From an uncultured Bacteroidales bacterium (GTDB lineage Bacteria > Bacteroidota > Bacteroidia > Bacteroidales > UBA932), in contig CALUPB010000005.1 in assembly GCA_944322585.1 (NCBI GenBank), forward strand, positions 62,001-126,000: DNA of 64,000 nucleotides. Direction: 5' to 3'. A program made the position numbers and the translations under genes. Of this stretch, positions 50,713 to 59,703 are shown in pieces; the first letter of the stretch is position 1; each line of letters starts with the position of its first letter. The notes under the pieces are model-generated. The model made no database searches. It was not told where the DNA came from and saw only the letters and a program-made list of their open reading frames with translations.

Positions 50713-53448
50713 ATGATGCGATTAATCTTTGTTACGGCAGCCGTGCTGCTTTCAGCTTTTGCCGCCCCGGTCTCTGATGCCTCGTCTCCGGCATCGGATG
50801 ATGTCATTGCCGGTCTCAGGAAGGCTTTTGTGGAGACATCAATAGTGGATTATTCCCCGTCATGGGAAATTACGGACCGGTTTCTGACATACTCGGACTG
50901 GGGTCGGGCCAACGATGTGCTTTTGCTCCAGTTGTACATGTCCGTGCATCTTCCGGACGGGGAAGCGGAGAGGCTGCTCGGATTGATTGACGGCAAGGGG
51001 GCATTTACCGATATAGACTATACGGACAGGACGCGGGGAAGATGGCAGCCGACACTTCATCTGACCCGTCTTTACTCTCTGATGAAACTGTACAGGGACC
51101 CTTCATCAGGATGGTACGGGAACGGTGAGATGAGACGTAAATTTCACAGGATGCTTGATTACTGGTTTTCTCTCATGCCGGAAAGCGACAACTGGTGGCA
51201 CAATGAAATCGGAGTCCCTCGCAAGATGACCGCAATCCTGCTGATGTTCGGGGATGAGGTTACGGAAAGGGAACTCAGGGGCGGTCTTGCCGTGCTGGAG
51301 AAGTCGCAGTTCGGGATGACAGGTCAGAACAGGGTCTGGCTTGCCATCAACAATCTTATGAAGGGCCTGCTCATCGGGGATGAGACTCTTGTCCGGACTG
51401 CACGGGACGTGGTAGCGGAAGAGATTTCACTGACTGAAGGCGAGGAAGGGATTCAGAAAGACTGGGCTTTCCATCAGCACGGGCCGCAGATACAGTTCGG
51501 CAATTACGGCCTGACCTATGCCGAGTCCGTTTCCTCTCTGTTCCGTGTCCTTGACGGGTCTCCGTATGAATTCTCCGACAGTCAGTACGGGGTTGTGGAT
51601 TCCCTCCTGATGGAAGGCATTGCCTGGAGCGTCTGGAAAGGCATGTTGGATCCGAGTTTCTGCGGGAGACAGGTGTTCATTGATGCGGGCCGGGGAAAGG
51701 CATATTCGACAGCCGTATCGGCCCTTAATCTTGCCGCACTCGGGAAGGACGACAGCGACCGGCTGCGAAGGACGGCGGACAGGATATTCTATCCGGAGAA
51801 ATATCCCGAGACGATTACCGGTGCCAGATATTACGGTTCCTCTGACTGCGGGATTTACCGTACTGAGGACTGGTATTCTTCGGTGAGGATGCATTCCGAC
51901 AGGACAGTCGGTTTCGAGTTCACCAACGATGAGAACATGAATGCATGGTTTTCCGCGGACGGTGCCCTGCTGTTCATGCAGAACGGGAATGAATACGAAA
52001 ACATATTCGCCCGCTGGGACTGGCGGAAGGTGCCTGGAGTCACGGCTTATGACAACGGAAAGCCTCTGAAGACCGATGACGATCCGCTTGCCAAACGGAA
52101 CAGGACAGGACATGTCGGAGGGGCAGTTGCCGGAGACGTGATGTGCACCACTATGGAGATAAACAGGGACAGCCTCCATGCCCTGAAGACAGTCTGTTTT
52201 TTCGATGATGTAGTGGTGGCTCTCGGTGCGGCCATCGGCACGGATGACCCTACTGTCTTTTCGCTGACAACGGCTATCGACCAGACGAACCTTGCCGGAA
52301 ATGTCGTGCGCGGCAGCAACTGGGTACATCACAACGGACGGGGTTATGTCCTGCTTCCTCAGCCCGGCGATGCGGCGTCTGCGGGAGAGTCCGGTGTAGT
52401 GGCTGCGGGACAATCAGGTGATGCGGTGGAGGATGTAGTATCTGCGGGACAGTCAGGTGCGGCGGTGTCCTTGGGGCAGACTGGTGATGCAGCATCTGCG
52501 GGAGAGGTTGGTGCAGTAGTGTCCGCGGAACAATCCGGTGTGGTAGTGTCCTTGGAACTGACAGGCGATGCGGTGTACGGATCACCGAACGGAGAAGCAG
52601 CATCTACAGGACAGGCCGGTGCAGTGTCTTTGGAACAATCCGGTGATAGTGTGAAACCGGCAGCCCGGCCCGGGCGTCTGGTAGTTACCGCTGTCGAACA
52701 GTCAGGAAAATGGGATCTGATCGACCCCTTTTATAAAGACAGATGGGACGCCGGCAAGGTGTTCAAATGCTATGTGGAGCATGACCCGTATGCATCGGAC
52801 AATACATATGCCTATGCAGTGCTGCCGTGCAGGTCATCTTCGGAAACAGAACTGTTTGCCGAGGCTCCGCCAATCCGGATTCTTTGCAACACCGCCCTTT
52901 GTCAGGCTGTGGAGTATGGGGATGTCATCTGTGCCGTGTTCCATGCGGCAGGTTCATTCACGGCACCGGACGGGATCTCCGTTGAGGCGGACGGGCCGGC
53001 AGTCATGATATTGCGGGAAGGAGAGTCCGTAGCCGAAACGGATCTTGAGCCTCTTGCCGCCATTGACATAAATTCATTAAATTTGCAGGACATGAAAACG
53101 AGAAGCAAGACATTCCAGATTGAGGACGAGATGGTCTGGCAGGAAGCCGGGCAGGGCGTCCGGAGACAGATTATGGGTTACGACGGCCAGCTGATGATGG
53201 TCAAGGTACAATTCGAAAAGGGTGCGGTAGGTACTGCGCACAGCCATTACCACAGTCAGTCTACATATGTTGCCAGCGGCAAATTCGAAGTGACCATAGG
53301 TGATGAAAAAGCTGTTTTGAGTGCCGGGGAGGGCTATTATGTGGAGCCGGACGTTCTGCACGGCTGTGTATGCCTTGAAGCGGGGACTCTTATAGACACA
53401 TTCTCTCCGGTACGGGAAGACTTTCTGAAAGCTGCCGGACTGCAATGA
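50713..53448 (+). CDS. PL8-family polysaccharide lyase fused to a KdgF-type cupin
   Basis: A 911-residue exported bifunctional protein. After a signal peptide (1-24), residues to about 785 form a PL8 lyase (hyaluronate/chondroitin AC/xanthan type): NWWHNEIGVPRKM at 160-172, and the catalytic pair His256 and Tyr265 in HQHGPQIQFGNYG, nine residues apart as in known PL8 enzymes, followed by a GR motif (CGRQ) after SVWKGMLDPS. Residues 552-650 are a Gly/Ala/Ser/Gln-rich repeat insertion. Residues 794-911 form a KdgF-like cupin with all four metal ligands (HSH..Q as His-x-His with Gln, and VLHG), which opens 4,5-unsaturated uronates. Lyase and ring-opening in one chain would channel the product. 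The junction has a promoter and an ATG (53092) in frame, so a free cupin may also be made. Confidence 0.85.
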   Translation: MMRLIFVTAAVLLSAFAAPVSDASSPASDDVIAGLRKAFVETSIVDYSPSWEITDRFLTYSDWGRANDVLLLQLYMSVHLPDGEAERLLGLIDGKGAFTDIDYTDRTRGRWQPTLHLTRLYSLMKLYRDPSSGWYGNGEMRRKFHRMLDYWFSLMPESDNWWHNEIGVPRKMTAILLMFGDEVTERELRGGLAVLEKSQFGMTGQNRVWLAINNLMKGLLIGDETLVRTARDVVAEEISLTEGEEGIQKDWAFHQHGPQIQFGNYGLTYAESVSSLFRVLDGSPYEFSDSQYGVVDSLLMEGIAWSVWKGMLDPSFCGRQVFIDAGRGKAYSTAVSALNLAALGKDDSDRLRRTADRIFYPEKYPETITGARYYGSSDCGIYRTEDWYSSVRMHSDRTVGFEFTNDENMNAWFSADGALLFMQNGNEYENIFARWDWRKVPGVTAYDNGKPLKTDDDPLAKRNRTGHVGGAVAGDVMCTTMEINRDSLHALKTVCFFDDVVVALGAAIGTDDPTVFSLTTAIDQTNLAGNVVRGSNWVHHNGRGYVLLPQPGDAASAGESGVVAAGQSGDAVEDVVSAGQSGAAVSLGQTGDAASAGEVGAVVSAEQSGVVVSLELTGDAVYGSPNGEAASTGQAGAVSLEQSGDSVKPAARPGRLVVTAVEQSGKWDLIDPFYKDRWDAGKVFKCYVEHDPYASDNTYAYAVLPCRSSSETELFAEAPPIRILCNTALCQAVEYGDVICAVFHAAGSFTAPDGISVEADGPAVMILREGESVAETDLEPLAAIDINSLNLQDMKTRSKTFQIEDEMVWQEAGQGVRRQIMGYDGQLMMVKVQFEKGAVGTAHSHYHSQSTYVASGKFEVTIGDEKAVLSAGEGYYVEPDVLHGCVCLEAGTLIDTFSPVREDFLKAAGLQ
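52365..52650 (+). repeat. Minisatellite-like insertion in the PL8 domain
   Basis: Units of the type TCTGCGGGACAGTCAGGTG recur with drift, separated by about 30-45 bp, encoding SAGQSG, SLGQTG, SAGEVG, SAEQSG and similar blocks. It interrupts the PL8 beta-domain between HHNGRGYVLLPQ and RLVVTAVEQSG. Confidence 0.8.
53054..53085 (+). promoter_or_regulatory. Promoter inside the PL8-KdgF coding frame
   Basis: TTG at 53054-53056 and TAAATTTG at 53078-53085, 21 bp apart, match the consensus well. The ATG that opens the KdgF-like part is 6 bases further on (53092). The start site would lie almost on the ATG, giving a nearly leaderless message. Confidence 0.6.
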
Positions 53449-53511
53449 CATTGCATCACGGACGGAGGTATCGTGATAAATAATTTGATATCAATTGATT
53501 ATAAAAACATT

Positions 53512-53553
53512 ATTGTCCGCAGTGCATGTTTCTTGAAGGGTACTGCGGACAAT
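53512..53553 (+). terminator. Hairpin after the PL8-KdgF gene
   Basis: ATTGTCCGCAGT (53512-53523) and ACTGCGGACAAT (53542-53553) are perfectly complementary over 12 bp with an 18-nt loop. It lies between the convergent PL8-KdgF and rsmA genes and could stop both; no long T-run follows. Confidence 0.6.
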
Positions 53554-53609
53554 ATGTATTTCATAAATATTTGACAAACAATATGTTGGAGTAAGTGTGC
53601 CGTTCGTGA

Positions 53610-54869
53610 TCAAAACATTTCAGTGAGGGAGATGAAGTCCTCTACACCGAGCCGTTCGGGCCGGAGGTCGAATACAGGATCCGAAAGGAAAGCGGCCATG
53701 CGTGCATCGTCCCAGCCTTCACGGGATGCTTTGGCGTTGATGAGCGGACGGAGCGAGTTGCGCATGGTCTTGCGCCTCTGGTTGAACGCAGTCTTCACTA
53801 CGGCCTTGAACATGCTTTCGTCGCATCCGAGCGTCTTCCGTCCGTTCCGGGTGAGTCTTATTACGGCTGACTTGACCTTAGGCGGCGGATTGAAAGCCCC
53901 TTCCCCTACAGTGAACAGATACTCGATATCGTACCATGCCTGCAGAAGGACGGAAAGGATGCCGTAGGTCTTGCTCCCGGGTCCTTCCGCAATTCTTTCG
54001 GCCACTTCTTTCTGGATCATGCACACCACTTGCGGGACGGAATTCCTGTAGTCGAGTATCCTGAAGAATATCTGTGATGAAATGTTGTAAGGGAAATTTC
54101 CTATTATGCAGAACTGTCCCTTGAAAAAAGTCTCCAGTCTTAGCTTCAGGAAGTCGGCTTCTATCAGGGCTCCGGACGGTATCGGAAGATTCGTCAGCAG
54201 GTAGTCGACTGATTCCCGGTCGATTTCCACCATCTTCAGTGACAGTTCGGGTCTCTGGAGCAGATACTGTGTCAGGACTCCCATGCCAGGCCCCACTTCC
54301 AGCACGTCGGTCCAACGGCCACCATACCCGACCTTGGTTTCGGCCTCCCTATGGCCAGTGTCTTTCCCGACCTGTGTCTCGGACTCCCTATGGTTAGTGT
54401 CATTCCCGACATGCATCGTGGTCTCCATATGACAGGCCGGCTGGATCGGGGTGTCGGTCCGGTTTTCTGCTGATGTTCCGACATGTCCGTCCATGTCCTT
54501 GGCTACGTCCGTGTTGACGGTCTGTTCCCTGTCATTTCCCGTCTCCGATTCTGTCATGCTTTGCAAGCGTGTTGTCTCCGTCTCCTCTCCTGTCGCCTTA
54601 TGCAAGCGTGTTGTCTCCGTCTCCTCTCCTGTCGCCTTCTGCAAGCGTGTTGTCTCCGTCTCCTCTCCTGTCGCCTCCTGCAAGTGCGTTGTCCCTGTCT
54701 CCTCTCCTGTCGCCTCCTGCAAGTGCGTTGTCCCTGTCGCCGATTCTGCCGCGTTCTGCAAGTGTGATGCATCCGGAGACGGGGCAATCAGCGACTCCGC
54801 AATCCGCTGCGCTATGGAAAGATCCGTGAGAAAATGCTGTCCGAGTGATTTTTTTGCCCTGACTTCCAT
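53610..54869 (-). CDS. rsmA: 16S rRNA dimethyladenosine transferase with a 155-residue insertion
   Basis: RsmA (KsgA) dimethylates two adjacent adenines near the 3' end of 16S rRNA. The 419-residue frame begins at the ATG of 54867-54869 (KKSLGQHFL at residues 6-14) and shows SAM motif I LEVGPGMGVLTQYLL, NFPYNISSQIFFRIL (the catalytic N-x-P-Y type motif), and the C-terminal NQRRKTMRNSL. Typical length is 260-270. The excess is one block, residues about 30-185, between QHFLTD and the SAM motif. It contains five 13-residue units (ATGEETETTRLQK type, 39 bp each) and a second pair of HRE-rich units. All catalytic motifs remain, so activity is expected. Confidence 0.93.
   Translation of the reverse strand: MEVRAKKSLGQHFLTDLSIAQRIAESLIAPSPDASHLQNAAESATGTTHLQEATGEETGTTHLQEATGEETETTRLQKATGEETETTRLHKATGEETETTRLQSMTESETGNDREQTVNTDVAKDMDGHVGTSAENRTDTPIQPACHMETTMHVGNDTNHRESETQVGKDTGHREAETKVGYGGRWTDVLEVGPGMGVLTQYLLQRPELSLKMVEIDRESVDYLLTNLPIPSGALIEADFLKLRLETFFKGQFCIIGNFPYNISSQIFFRILDYRNSVPQVVCMIQKEVAERIAEGPGSKTYGILSVLLQAWYDIEYLFTVGEGAFNPPPKVKSAVIRLTRNGRKTLGCDESMFKAVVKTAFNQRRKTMRNSLRPLINAKASREGWDDARMAAFLSDPVFDLRPERLGVEDFISLTEMF
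54316..54782 (-). repeat. 39-bp tandem repeats inserted in rsmA
   Basis: Between about 54560 and 54760 the plus strand repeats TGCAAGCGTGTTGTC followed by CCGTCTCCTCTCCTGTCGCC about every 39 bp, five times with drift. The units stay in frame. Confidence 0.85.
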
Positions 54870-55198
54870 AAATGTGTGTTTGAGAAACTGGTTTCTGAAT
54901 CGCTGCAAAAATAACAAATTTGAGTCAGGTAATCATATTCTTGCCTTATGTTCTCCGTCAGTCTTCCATTATCAGTACAAATTTATTACTTTTGCCACGC
55001 AAAGCCGGACTCCGGCTGACATGCTTCCGGTCTGAAGTCAGTGCCCCGCCGGCCGTTAGTGGTTCACATGGATGCCGGTGGATATCCGGAAGCGGGCGGA
55101 TACCGGGGCGTGGCAGGGATTTGCAGTTCCGTACTGTTCTGCCTTGCCGGGAGCGGGAGATACCGTTGCAGACAAGAATTTTTAAATACGATATAATA
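54870..55198. other. Divergent region between rsmA and aspS, with a repeat flank
   Basis: Besides the rsmA -7 box, positions 55058-55125 (GTTCACATGGATGCCGG, CATCCGGAAGCGGGCGG-like, GGCAGGGATTTG) match the flank of the dispersed repeat before 50516. The open frame that runs through this region into aspS is not supported as coding. I cannot place the aspS promoter. Confidence 0.5.
54906..54913 (-). promoter_or_regulatory. -7 box of rsmA
   Basis: The complement of 54906-54913 is TATTTTTG, fitting TAnnTTTG, about 37 bases before the start codon. A good -33 box is not visible. Confidence 0.45.
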
Positions 55199-56968
55199 AT
55201 GTACAGGACACATACTTGCGGGGAGCTCCGCATAGAGAATGCCGGACAGACAGTCACTCTGGCCGGATGGGTGCAGAAGTCGAGGCGTCTGGGAGGGATG
55301 ACATTCATCGACCTTCGCGACAGATATGGAATAACGCAACTTGTCATCGACGAGTCGGCGGCATCCGAACTGAAAGAGGCAGCGGATTCTCTCGGCCGCG
55401 AGTTCGTGATCCAGGCTACAGGTACCGTAATAGAGCGTCAGAGCAAGAACCCGAAGATGCCGACGGGGGACATCGAGATAAGTCTTTCTTCAATCAATAT
55501 ATTGAACAGGGCGCAGACTCCTCCGTTTACAATCGAGGATGTAAGCGATGGGGGAGAGGAGCTCAGGGCAAGGTACCGTTATCTTGACCTGAGGCGCAAT
55601 CCTCTCCGCAAGGCATTGGAACTCAGACACAGACTGGCTCACGAGGTGCGTAATTATCTTGACGGAAAGGGTTTCCTGGAGATAGAGACTCCGTATCTTA
55701 TCAAGTCCACTCCGGAGGGGGCAAGGGATTTCGTGGTGCCGTCGAGGATGAATCCGGGACAGTTCTATGCCCTTCCGCAGTCCCCGCAGACGTTCAAGCA
55801 GCTGCTCATGGTAGCCGGATATGACCGGTATTTCCAGATTGTACGCTGTTTCCGCGACGAGGATCTGAGGGCGGACAGACAGCCTGAATTTACCCAGATA
55901 GACTGCGAGATGTCCTTCGTGGAGCAGGAGGATGTGCTGGACACGTTCGAAGGAATGATGAGGACTCTGTTCAGGAACGTACTCAATGTCGAAATCCCTG
56001 ATCCGCTTCCGAGGATGAGTTGGTATGACGCCATGGACTTCTACGGTTCCGACAAGCCGGATATCCGGTTCGGCATGAAGATACATGAAATTACAGGCAA
56101 AGTGCAGGGCAAGGGTTTCTCCGTCTTCGACAGCGTGGATTATGTCGGGGCGATAAACGTGGACGGAGCGGCGGAATATACCCGCAAGCAGATAGACGAG
56201 CTCACGGAATGGGTCAAGAGGCCTCAGGTCGGAGCCAAAGGGCTCGTGTATATCAAATACAATGCAGACGGCAGTTTCAAGTCATCCGTCGACAAGTTCT
56301 ATACTCCGGACGAACTGAAGGGTATCGCTGAATATATGGAATCGAAGCCGGGTGATATGATTCTCGTCCTCTGCGGGCCTAAACGCAAGACCCAGACGAT
56401 GCTCGGAGTCCTGCGTATAGAAATGGGCAACCGTCTCGGTCTGAGGGATCCTCATAATTTCGCCCCTCTGTGGATTGTGGATTTCCCTCTTCTCGAATGG
56501 GACGACGAGACACAGCGCTTCTATGCCATGCATCATCCGTTCACTGCCCCTAAGCCAGAGCACATGGATCTGTTTTACAGTGACAGGAAGGAAGACCTCG
56601 AGAAGGTTTGTGCCAATGCATACGACTTCGTCCTCAACGGGACGGAGCTTGGCGGCGGCTCTATCAGGATACATGATGCGGAGGTACAGCAGAGGATGTT
56701 CGAGGTGCTCGGAATATCGAGGGAAGATGCCGAGTATAAGTTCGGCTTCATTATCAATGCATTCAAGTTCGGGGCTCCTCCTCACGGAGGTCTCGCATTC
56801 GGTTTCGACAGGGTATGCGCCCTGTTCGGCGGACAGGAGACCATCAGGGATTACATAGCCTTCCCTAAGAATAACCAGGGACGCGACGTGATGATCGATT
56901 CCCCTTCATACATCGACCAGGAGCAGATGGACGAACTCTTCCTTGCTTCCACCGCTAAAAAAGAGTGA
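55199..56968 (+). CDS. aspS: Aspartyl-tRNA synthetase
   Basis: Charges tRNA-Asp. The 589-residue length and the start [10 protein letters not shown] are standard for the bacterial AspRS; the ATG at 55199 is chosen for this and because the upstream frame (to 54920) is repeat-derived. It shows the anticodon-binding OB fold (1-110), class II motif 2 [23 protein letters not shown], the bacterial GAD insertion (about 300-410), and motif 3 [15 protein letters not shown]. Confidence 0.97.
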   Translation: MYRTHTCGELRIENAGQTVTLAGWVQKSRRLGGMTFIDLRDRYGITQLVIDESAASELKEAADSLGREFVIQATGTVIERQSKNPKMPTGDIEISLSSINILNRAQTPPFTIEDVSDGGEELRARYRYLDLRRNPLRKALELRHRLAHEVRNYLDGKGFLEIETPYLIKSTPEGARDFVVPSRMNPGQFYALPQSPQTFKQLLMVAGYDRYFQIVRCFRDEDLRADRQPEFTQIDCEMSFVEQEDVLDTFEGMMRTLFRNVLNVEIPDPLPRMSWYDAMDFYGSDKPDIRFGMKIHEITGKVQGKGFSVFDSVDYVGAINVDGAAEYTRKQIDELTEWVKRPQVGAKGLVYIKYNADGSFKSSVDKFYTPDELKGIAEYMESKPGDMILVLCGPKRKTQTMLGVLRIEMGNRLGLRDPHNFAPLWIVDFPLLEWDDETQRFYAMHHPFTAPKPEHMDLFYSDRKEDLEKVCANAYDFVLNGTELGGGSIRIHDAEVQQRMFEVLGISREDAEYKFGFIINAFKFGAPPHGGLAFGFDRVCALFGGQETIRDYIAFPKNNQGRDVMIDSPSYIDQEQMDELFLASTAKKE

Positions 56969-57093
56969 ACCGCCATTGATACCGCATGGTATGGCCGGCC
57001 GTGGCAGGCAAAGGCTTTTCGTCCGGACTGTCATAATAATAGCCGAAGTATGGCCGGTCTTTGATCCTGTGTGGAGACACGGATTCCGGAGGG

Positions 57094-58791
57094 CTACATC
57101 AGGATGTCCGGCTTGTCGAGAAACCTGTAGCCGATGGCTTCTGCAAGGTGGTTCATGCTTATTTCCGGACATCCTTCAAGGTCTGCAATCGTTCTGGAGA
57201 GTTTCAGTATACGGTTGCAGGCTCTGGCTGACAGACCGGCTTTGCCGATCGCCTTTTCCAGAAAATCCTGACACTGTGACGAAAGGTTGCAGTATTGCCG
57301 TATCTGTCTGCTGTTCATGGCGGAGTTGGTAAATATGCCTTCCCCTTTGAAACGCTCTCCCTGGATATCCCGTGCTTTCATTACCCGTTCTGCAACGGCA
57401 GCACTCGTTTCGGTGAGCGGACGCTTTACGATGTTTCTTGCGTCTACCGGCCTAAGCCAGAGGTGAATGTCTATCCTGTCCATTATAGGTCCGGAAAGTT
57501 TGGAGAGATAGGCTGTCCTGCGTGCCGGAGTGCAGGTGCACCTGTCACCTTCCCCGAAATATCCGCACGGGCACGGATTGGTCGCCGCGATAAGCATGAA
57601 ATCGGCGGGATATTCTATCTTTGACCGCAGACGGGAAATGGTGACTTTCTTTTCCTCCATCGGACCCCTCAGGGCTTCGATGACTTTCTTCGGAGCCTCG
57701 CACAGTTCGTCAAGAAAGAGTATGCCATTGTGTGCCAATGAGATTTCCCCCGGCATGATATTATCCGAACCGCCACCGACAAGAGCCGGTATGGAAGCGC
57801 TGTAGTGCGGGCTGCGGAAAGGCCTGACCCTGCCTGTCGCGTATCGTATTCCTCCCTTGCCGGCTACGGAATATATCTTGCTTGTCTGTATGGCTTCTTC
57901 GACTGACATGGGTGGCAGGATATTCGCCACGGCTTTTGCCAAAGAACTTTTTCCCGCGCCAGGCGGCCCTATAAGCAGGACGTTGTGATTCCCGGCGGCG
58001 GCAATCTCCAGTCCCCGCTTCGCCCCTTCCTGTCCCACGATTTCCGAGAAATCCATGATGTCTTCCTCAGCCGGACATCCGTCTTTCACGTAAATCCCAT
58101 CTTTCATATCGCCGCTCCGGGGTTCGGATCCGGAGCCGTTGTCCTGTCCTGCATTATGGCGTCCGTCTTCAGGAAGGCCTTCTGTACATGTAGTCCGGGG
58201 ACCGGTTCCGGAGGGGAAGTCCGTACCGCAAGCCATGGTTCCAGCCGCTTTCAGCGGAGTCCGGAGAAGCCATCTGCCGTTATCCTCTCCTTTCAGGATA
58301 CGGACGACATCCTCAATCCGTCTTACTCCATGGATATCCGTCATATGATATTCCGCAGCCTCACAGCCCGACTCATATGGCAGGATGCATCCTTTGAAAC
58401 CCGATGCGGCTGCAAGCCCGGCCATTGGCAATGCTCCTGAAACATTCCTGACAGTTCCGTCCAGTCCCAGCTCTCCCATTATCAGATATTGTCCGGCCAA
58501 AGGCAGTTCTTCCTGTCCGGAGGACGCTATGATGCCAATGGCAATGGGCAGATCGTAGCCGCTGCCTTTCTTGTGCATGTCCGCCGGGGCGAGATTGATG
58601 ACGATTTTCCTTCCGGGTATCCGGTATCCTATTGTCTGGAGGGCTGTGACTGTCCTGAGCAGGCTTTCTTTCACCGCAACGTCTGCCAGCCCGACAAGAT
58701 GTATCCCTATCCCGTTCGTTATGTCCACTTCCACCGTGACCGGGACAGCTTCTATCCCGACACATTTCGCTCCGTATAAAGTCGTCAGCAT
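57094..58791 (-). CDS. YifB/ComM family AAA+ ATPase with linker insertion
   Basis: A 565-residue Mg-chelatase-like ATPase (YifB/ComM), a hexameric helicase implicated in branch migration during transformation in naturally competent bacteria. Layout: N-terminal Lon-like ChlI domain (1-180), Walker A GPPGAGKSS with GNHNVLLIG before it, the sensor FLDELCEAPKKV block, zinc-type CTCTPARRTAY, and a C-terminal domain with NSRQIRQYC. The linker between the ChlI and AAA+ domains (about 183-245) is extended and rich in Gly/Thr/Asp compared with relatives near 510 residues. Competence function in this organism is not shown. Confidence 0.92.
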   Translation of the reverse strand: MLTTLYGAKCVGIEAVPVTVEVDITNGIGIHLVGLADVAVKESLLRTVTALQTIGYRIPGRKIVINLAPADMHKKGSGYDLPIAIGIIASSGQEELPLAGQYLIMGELGLDGTVRNVSGALPMAGLAAASGFKGCILPYESGCEAAEYHMTDIHGVRRIEDVVRILKGEDNGRWLLRTPLKAAGTMACGTDFPSGTGPRTTCTEGLPEDGRHNAGQDNGSGSEPRSGDMKDGIYVKDGCPAEEDIMDFSEIVGQEGAKRGLEIAAAGNHNVLLIGPPGAGKSSLAKAVANILPPMSVEEAIQTSKIYSVAGKGGIRYATGRVRPFRSPHYSASIPALVGGGSDNIMPGEISLAHNGILFLDELCEAPKKVIEALRGPMEEKKVTISRLRSKIEYPADFMLIAATNPCPCGYFGEGDRCTCTPARRTAYLSKLSGPIMDRIDIHLWLRPVDARNIVKRPLTETSAAVAERVMKARDIQGERFKGEGIFTNSAMNSRQIRQYCNLSSQCQDFLEKAIGKAGLSARACNRILKLSRTIADLEGCPEISMNHLAEAIGYRFLDKPDILM

Positions 58792-58888
58792 AATCCGAAA
58801 TTTTTCCGAATATTACCCGTATTGCCGGGAAACGTATACAAGAAAGAGAAAAATGTGGCGAAATTCCTCCATATGACGAAAAAAGAGT

Positions 58889-58896
58889 AAATTTGT
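58889..58896 (+). promoter_or_regulatory. -7 box of the mlaE-mlaF genes
   Basis: TAAATTTG fits TAnnTTTG and is 23 bases before the start codon at 58920. No clear -33 box precedes it. Confidence 0.45.
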
Positions 58897-58919
58897 CATG
58901 ATGAGGACATCCGGATATT

Positions 58920-59666
58920 ATGATCAGGAATTTTTTTGAAGCAATCGGAAGATATACCCTTTTCCTCGGAATGGTTTTCCGCAAGCCTGAAAAGTGGAGG
59001 ATATTCTGGCGTCAGTCCGTGCTGGAGGCGGACAAGCTGATACTTTCATCGATACTCATAGTCAGTGTCATATCCGTCTTTATAGGCGGTGTGCTCGTGA
59101 TACAGACGGCGTCCAACATGCAGAATCCCCTTCTGGACAGGATGTATGTGGGATATATGGTAAGGGAGAGCCTCGTTCTGGAATTCTGCTCCACGATGGT
59201 GGCGCTCATCCTTGCCGGGAAGATGGGGTCCAACATAGCCTCCGAAATCGGGAGCATGAGGATTTCCGAGCAGATAGACGCGATGGACATGATGGGCATC
59301 AATTCGGCCGGGTATCTCGTCCTTCCGAAAATCATTTCGTCAGTGCTGCTCAGCCCGTTCCTGATGTTGCTCAGCATGGCTCTCGGCATACTCGGCGGCT
59401 ATGTGGTGGTGGAATTGACCGAGATTATCCCGACAGCGAAGTATGTTTCCGGGCTGCGGTATTCATTCAACGGATTCTATATTTTCTACAGCTGCTTCAA
59501 GATGTCCCTGTTCTGTTTCTTCATATCGTCTATCTCCGCCTTCAACGGGTATTATGCGAGAGGCGGCTCCCTCGGGGTGGGGTGGTCGAGTACGAGATCC
59601 ATAGTCGTGGCAAGCATACTCATCCTGATGTTCGACCTGATAGTCACACAGCTTATGCTTTATTGA
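58920..59666 (+). CDS. mlaE: MlaE-type ABC transporter permease
   Basis: A 248-residue polytopic permease of the MlaE family. It moves phospholipids between inner and outer membranes (retrograde Mla system or related MCE transport). It shows the amphipathic N-terminal helix (IRNFFEAIGRYTLFLGMVF), an EFCSTMVALILAGKMGSNIASEIGSMRISEQIDAMDMMGINSAGYLVLPKII block, the family signature, and the terminal GGSLGVGWSSTRSIV. An mlaF partner follows after 37 bases; an MCE-domain substrate-binding gene (mlaD) is not in the window. Confidence 0.93.
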   Translation: MIRNFFEAIGRYTLFLGMVFRKPEKWRIFWRQSVLEADKLILSSILIVSVISVFIGGVLVIQTASNMQNPLLDRMYVGYMVRESLVLEFCSTMVALILAGKMGSNIASEIGSMRISEQIDAMDMMGINSAGYLVLPKIISSVLLSPFLMLLSMALGILGGYVVVELTEIIPTAKYVSGLRYSFNGFYIFYSCFKMSLFCFFISSISAFNGYYARGGSLGVGWSSTRSIVVASILILMFDLIVTQLMLY

Positions 59667-59703
59667 ATCCGGGAGGAGCCGTTCCGGAGAAATCGCAGAC
59701 AAT

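Noticed and set aside
54920..55198. 93-residue N-terminal extension of AspRS
   Set aside because: The standard AspRS start is at 55199, and the upstream frame covers a repeat flank and the divergent promoter region.
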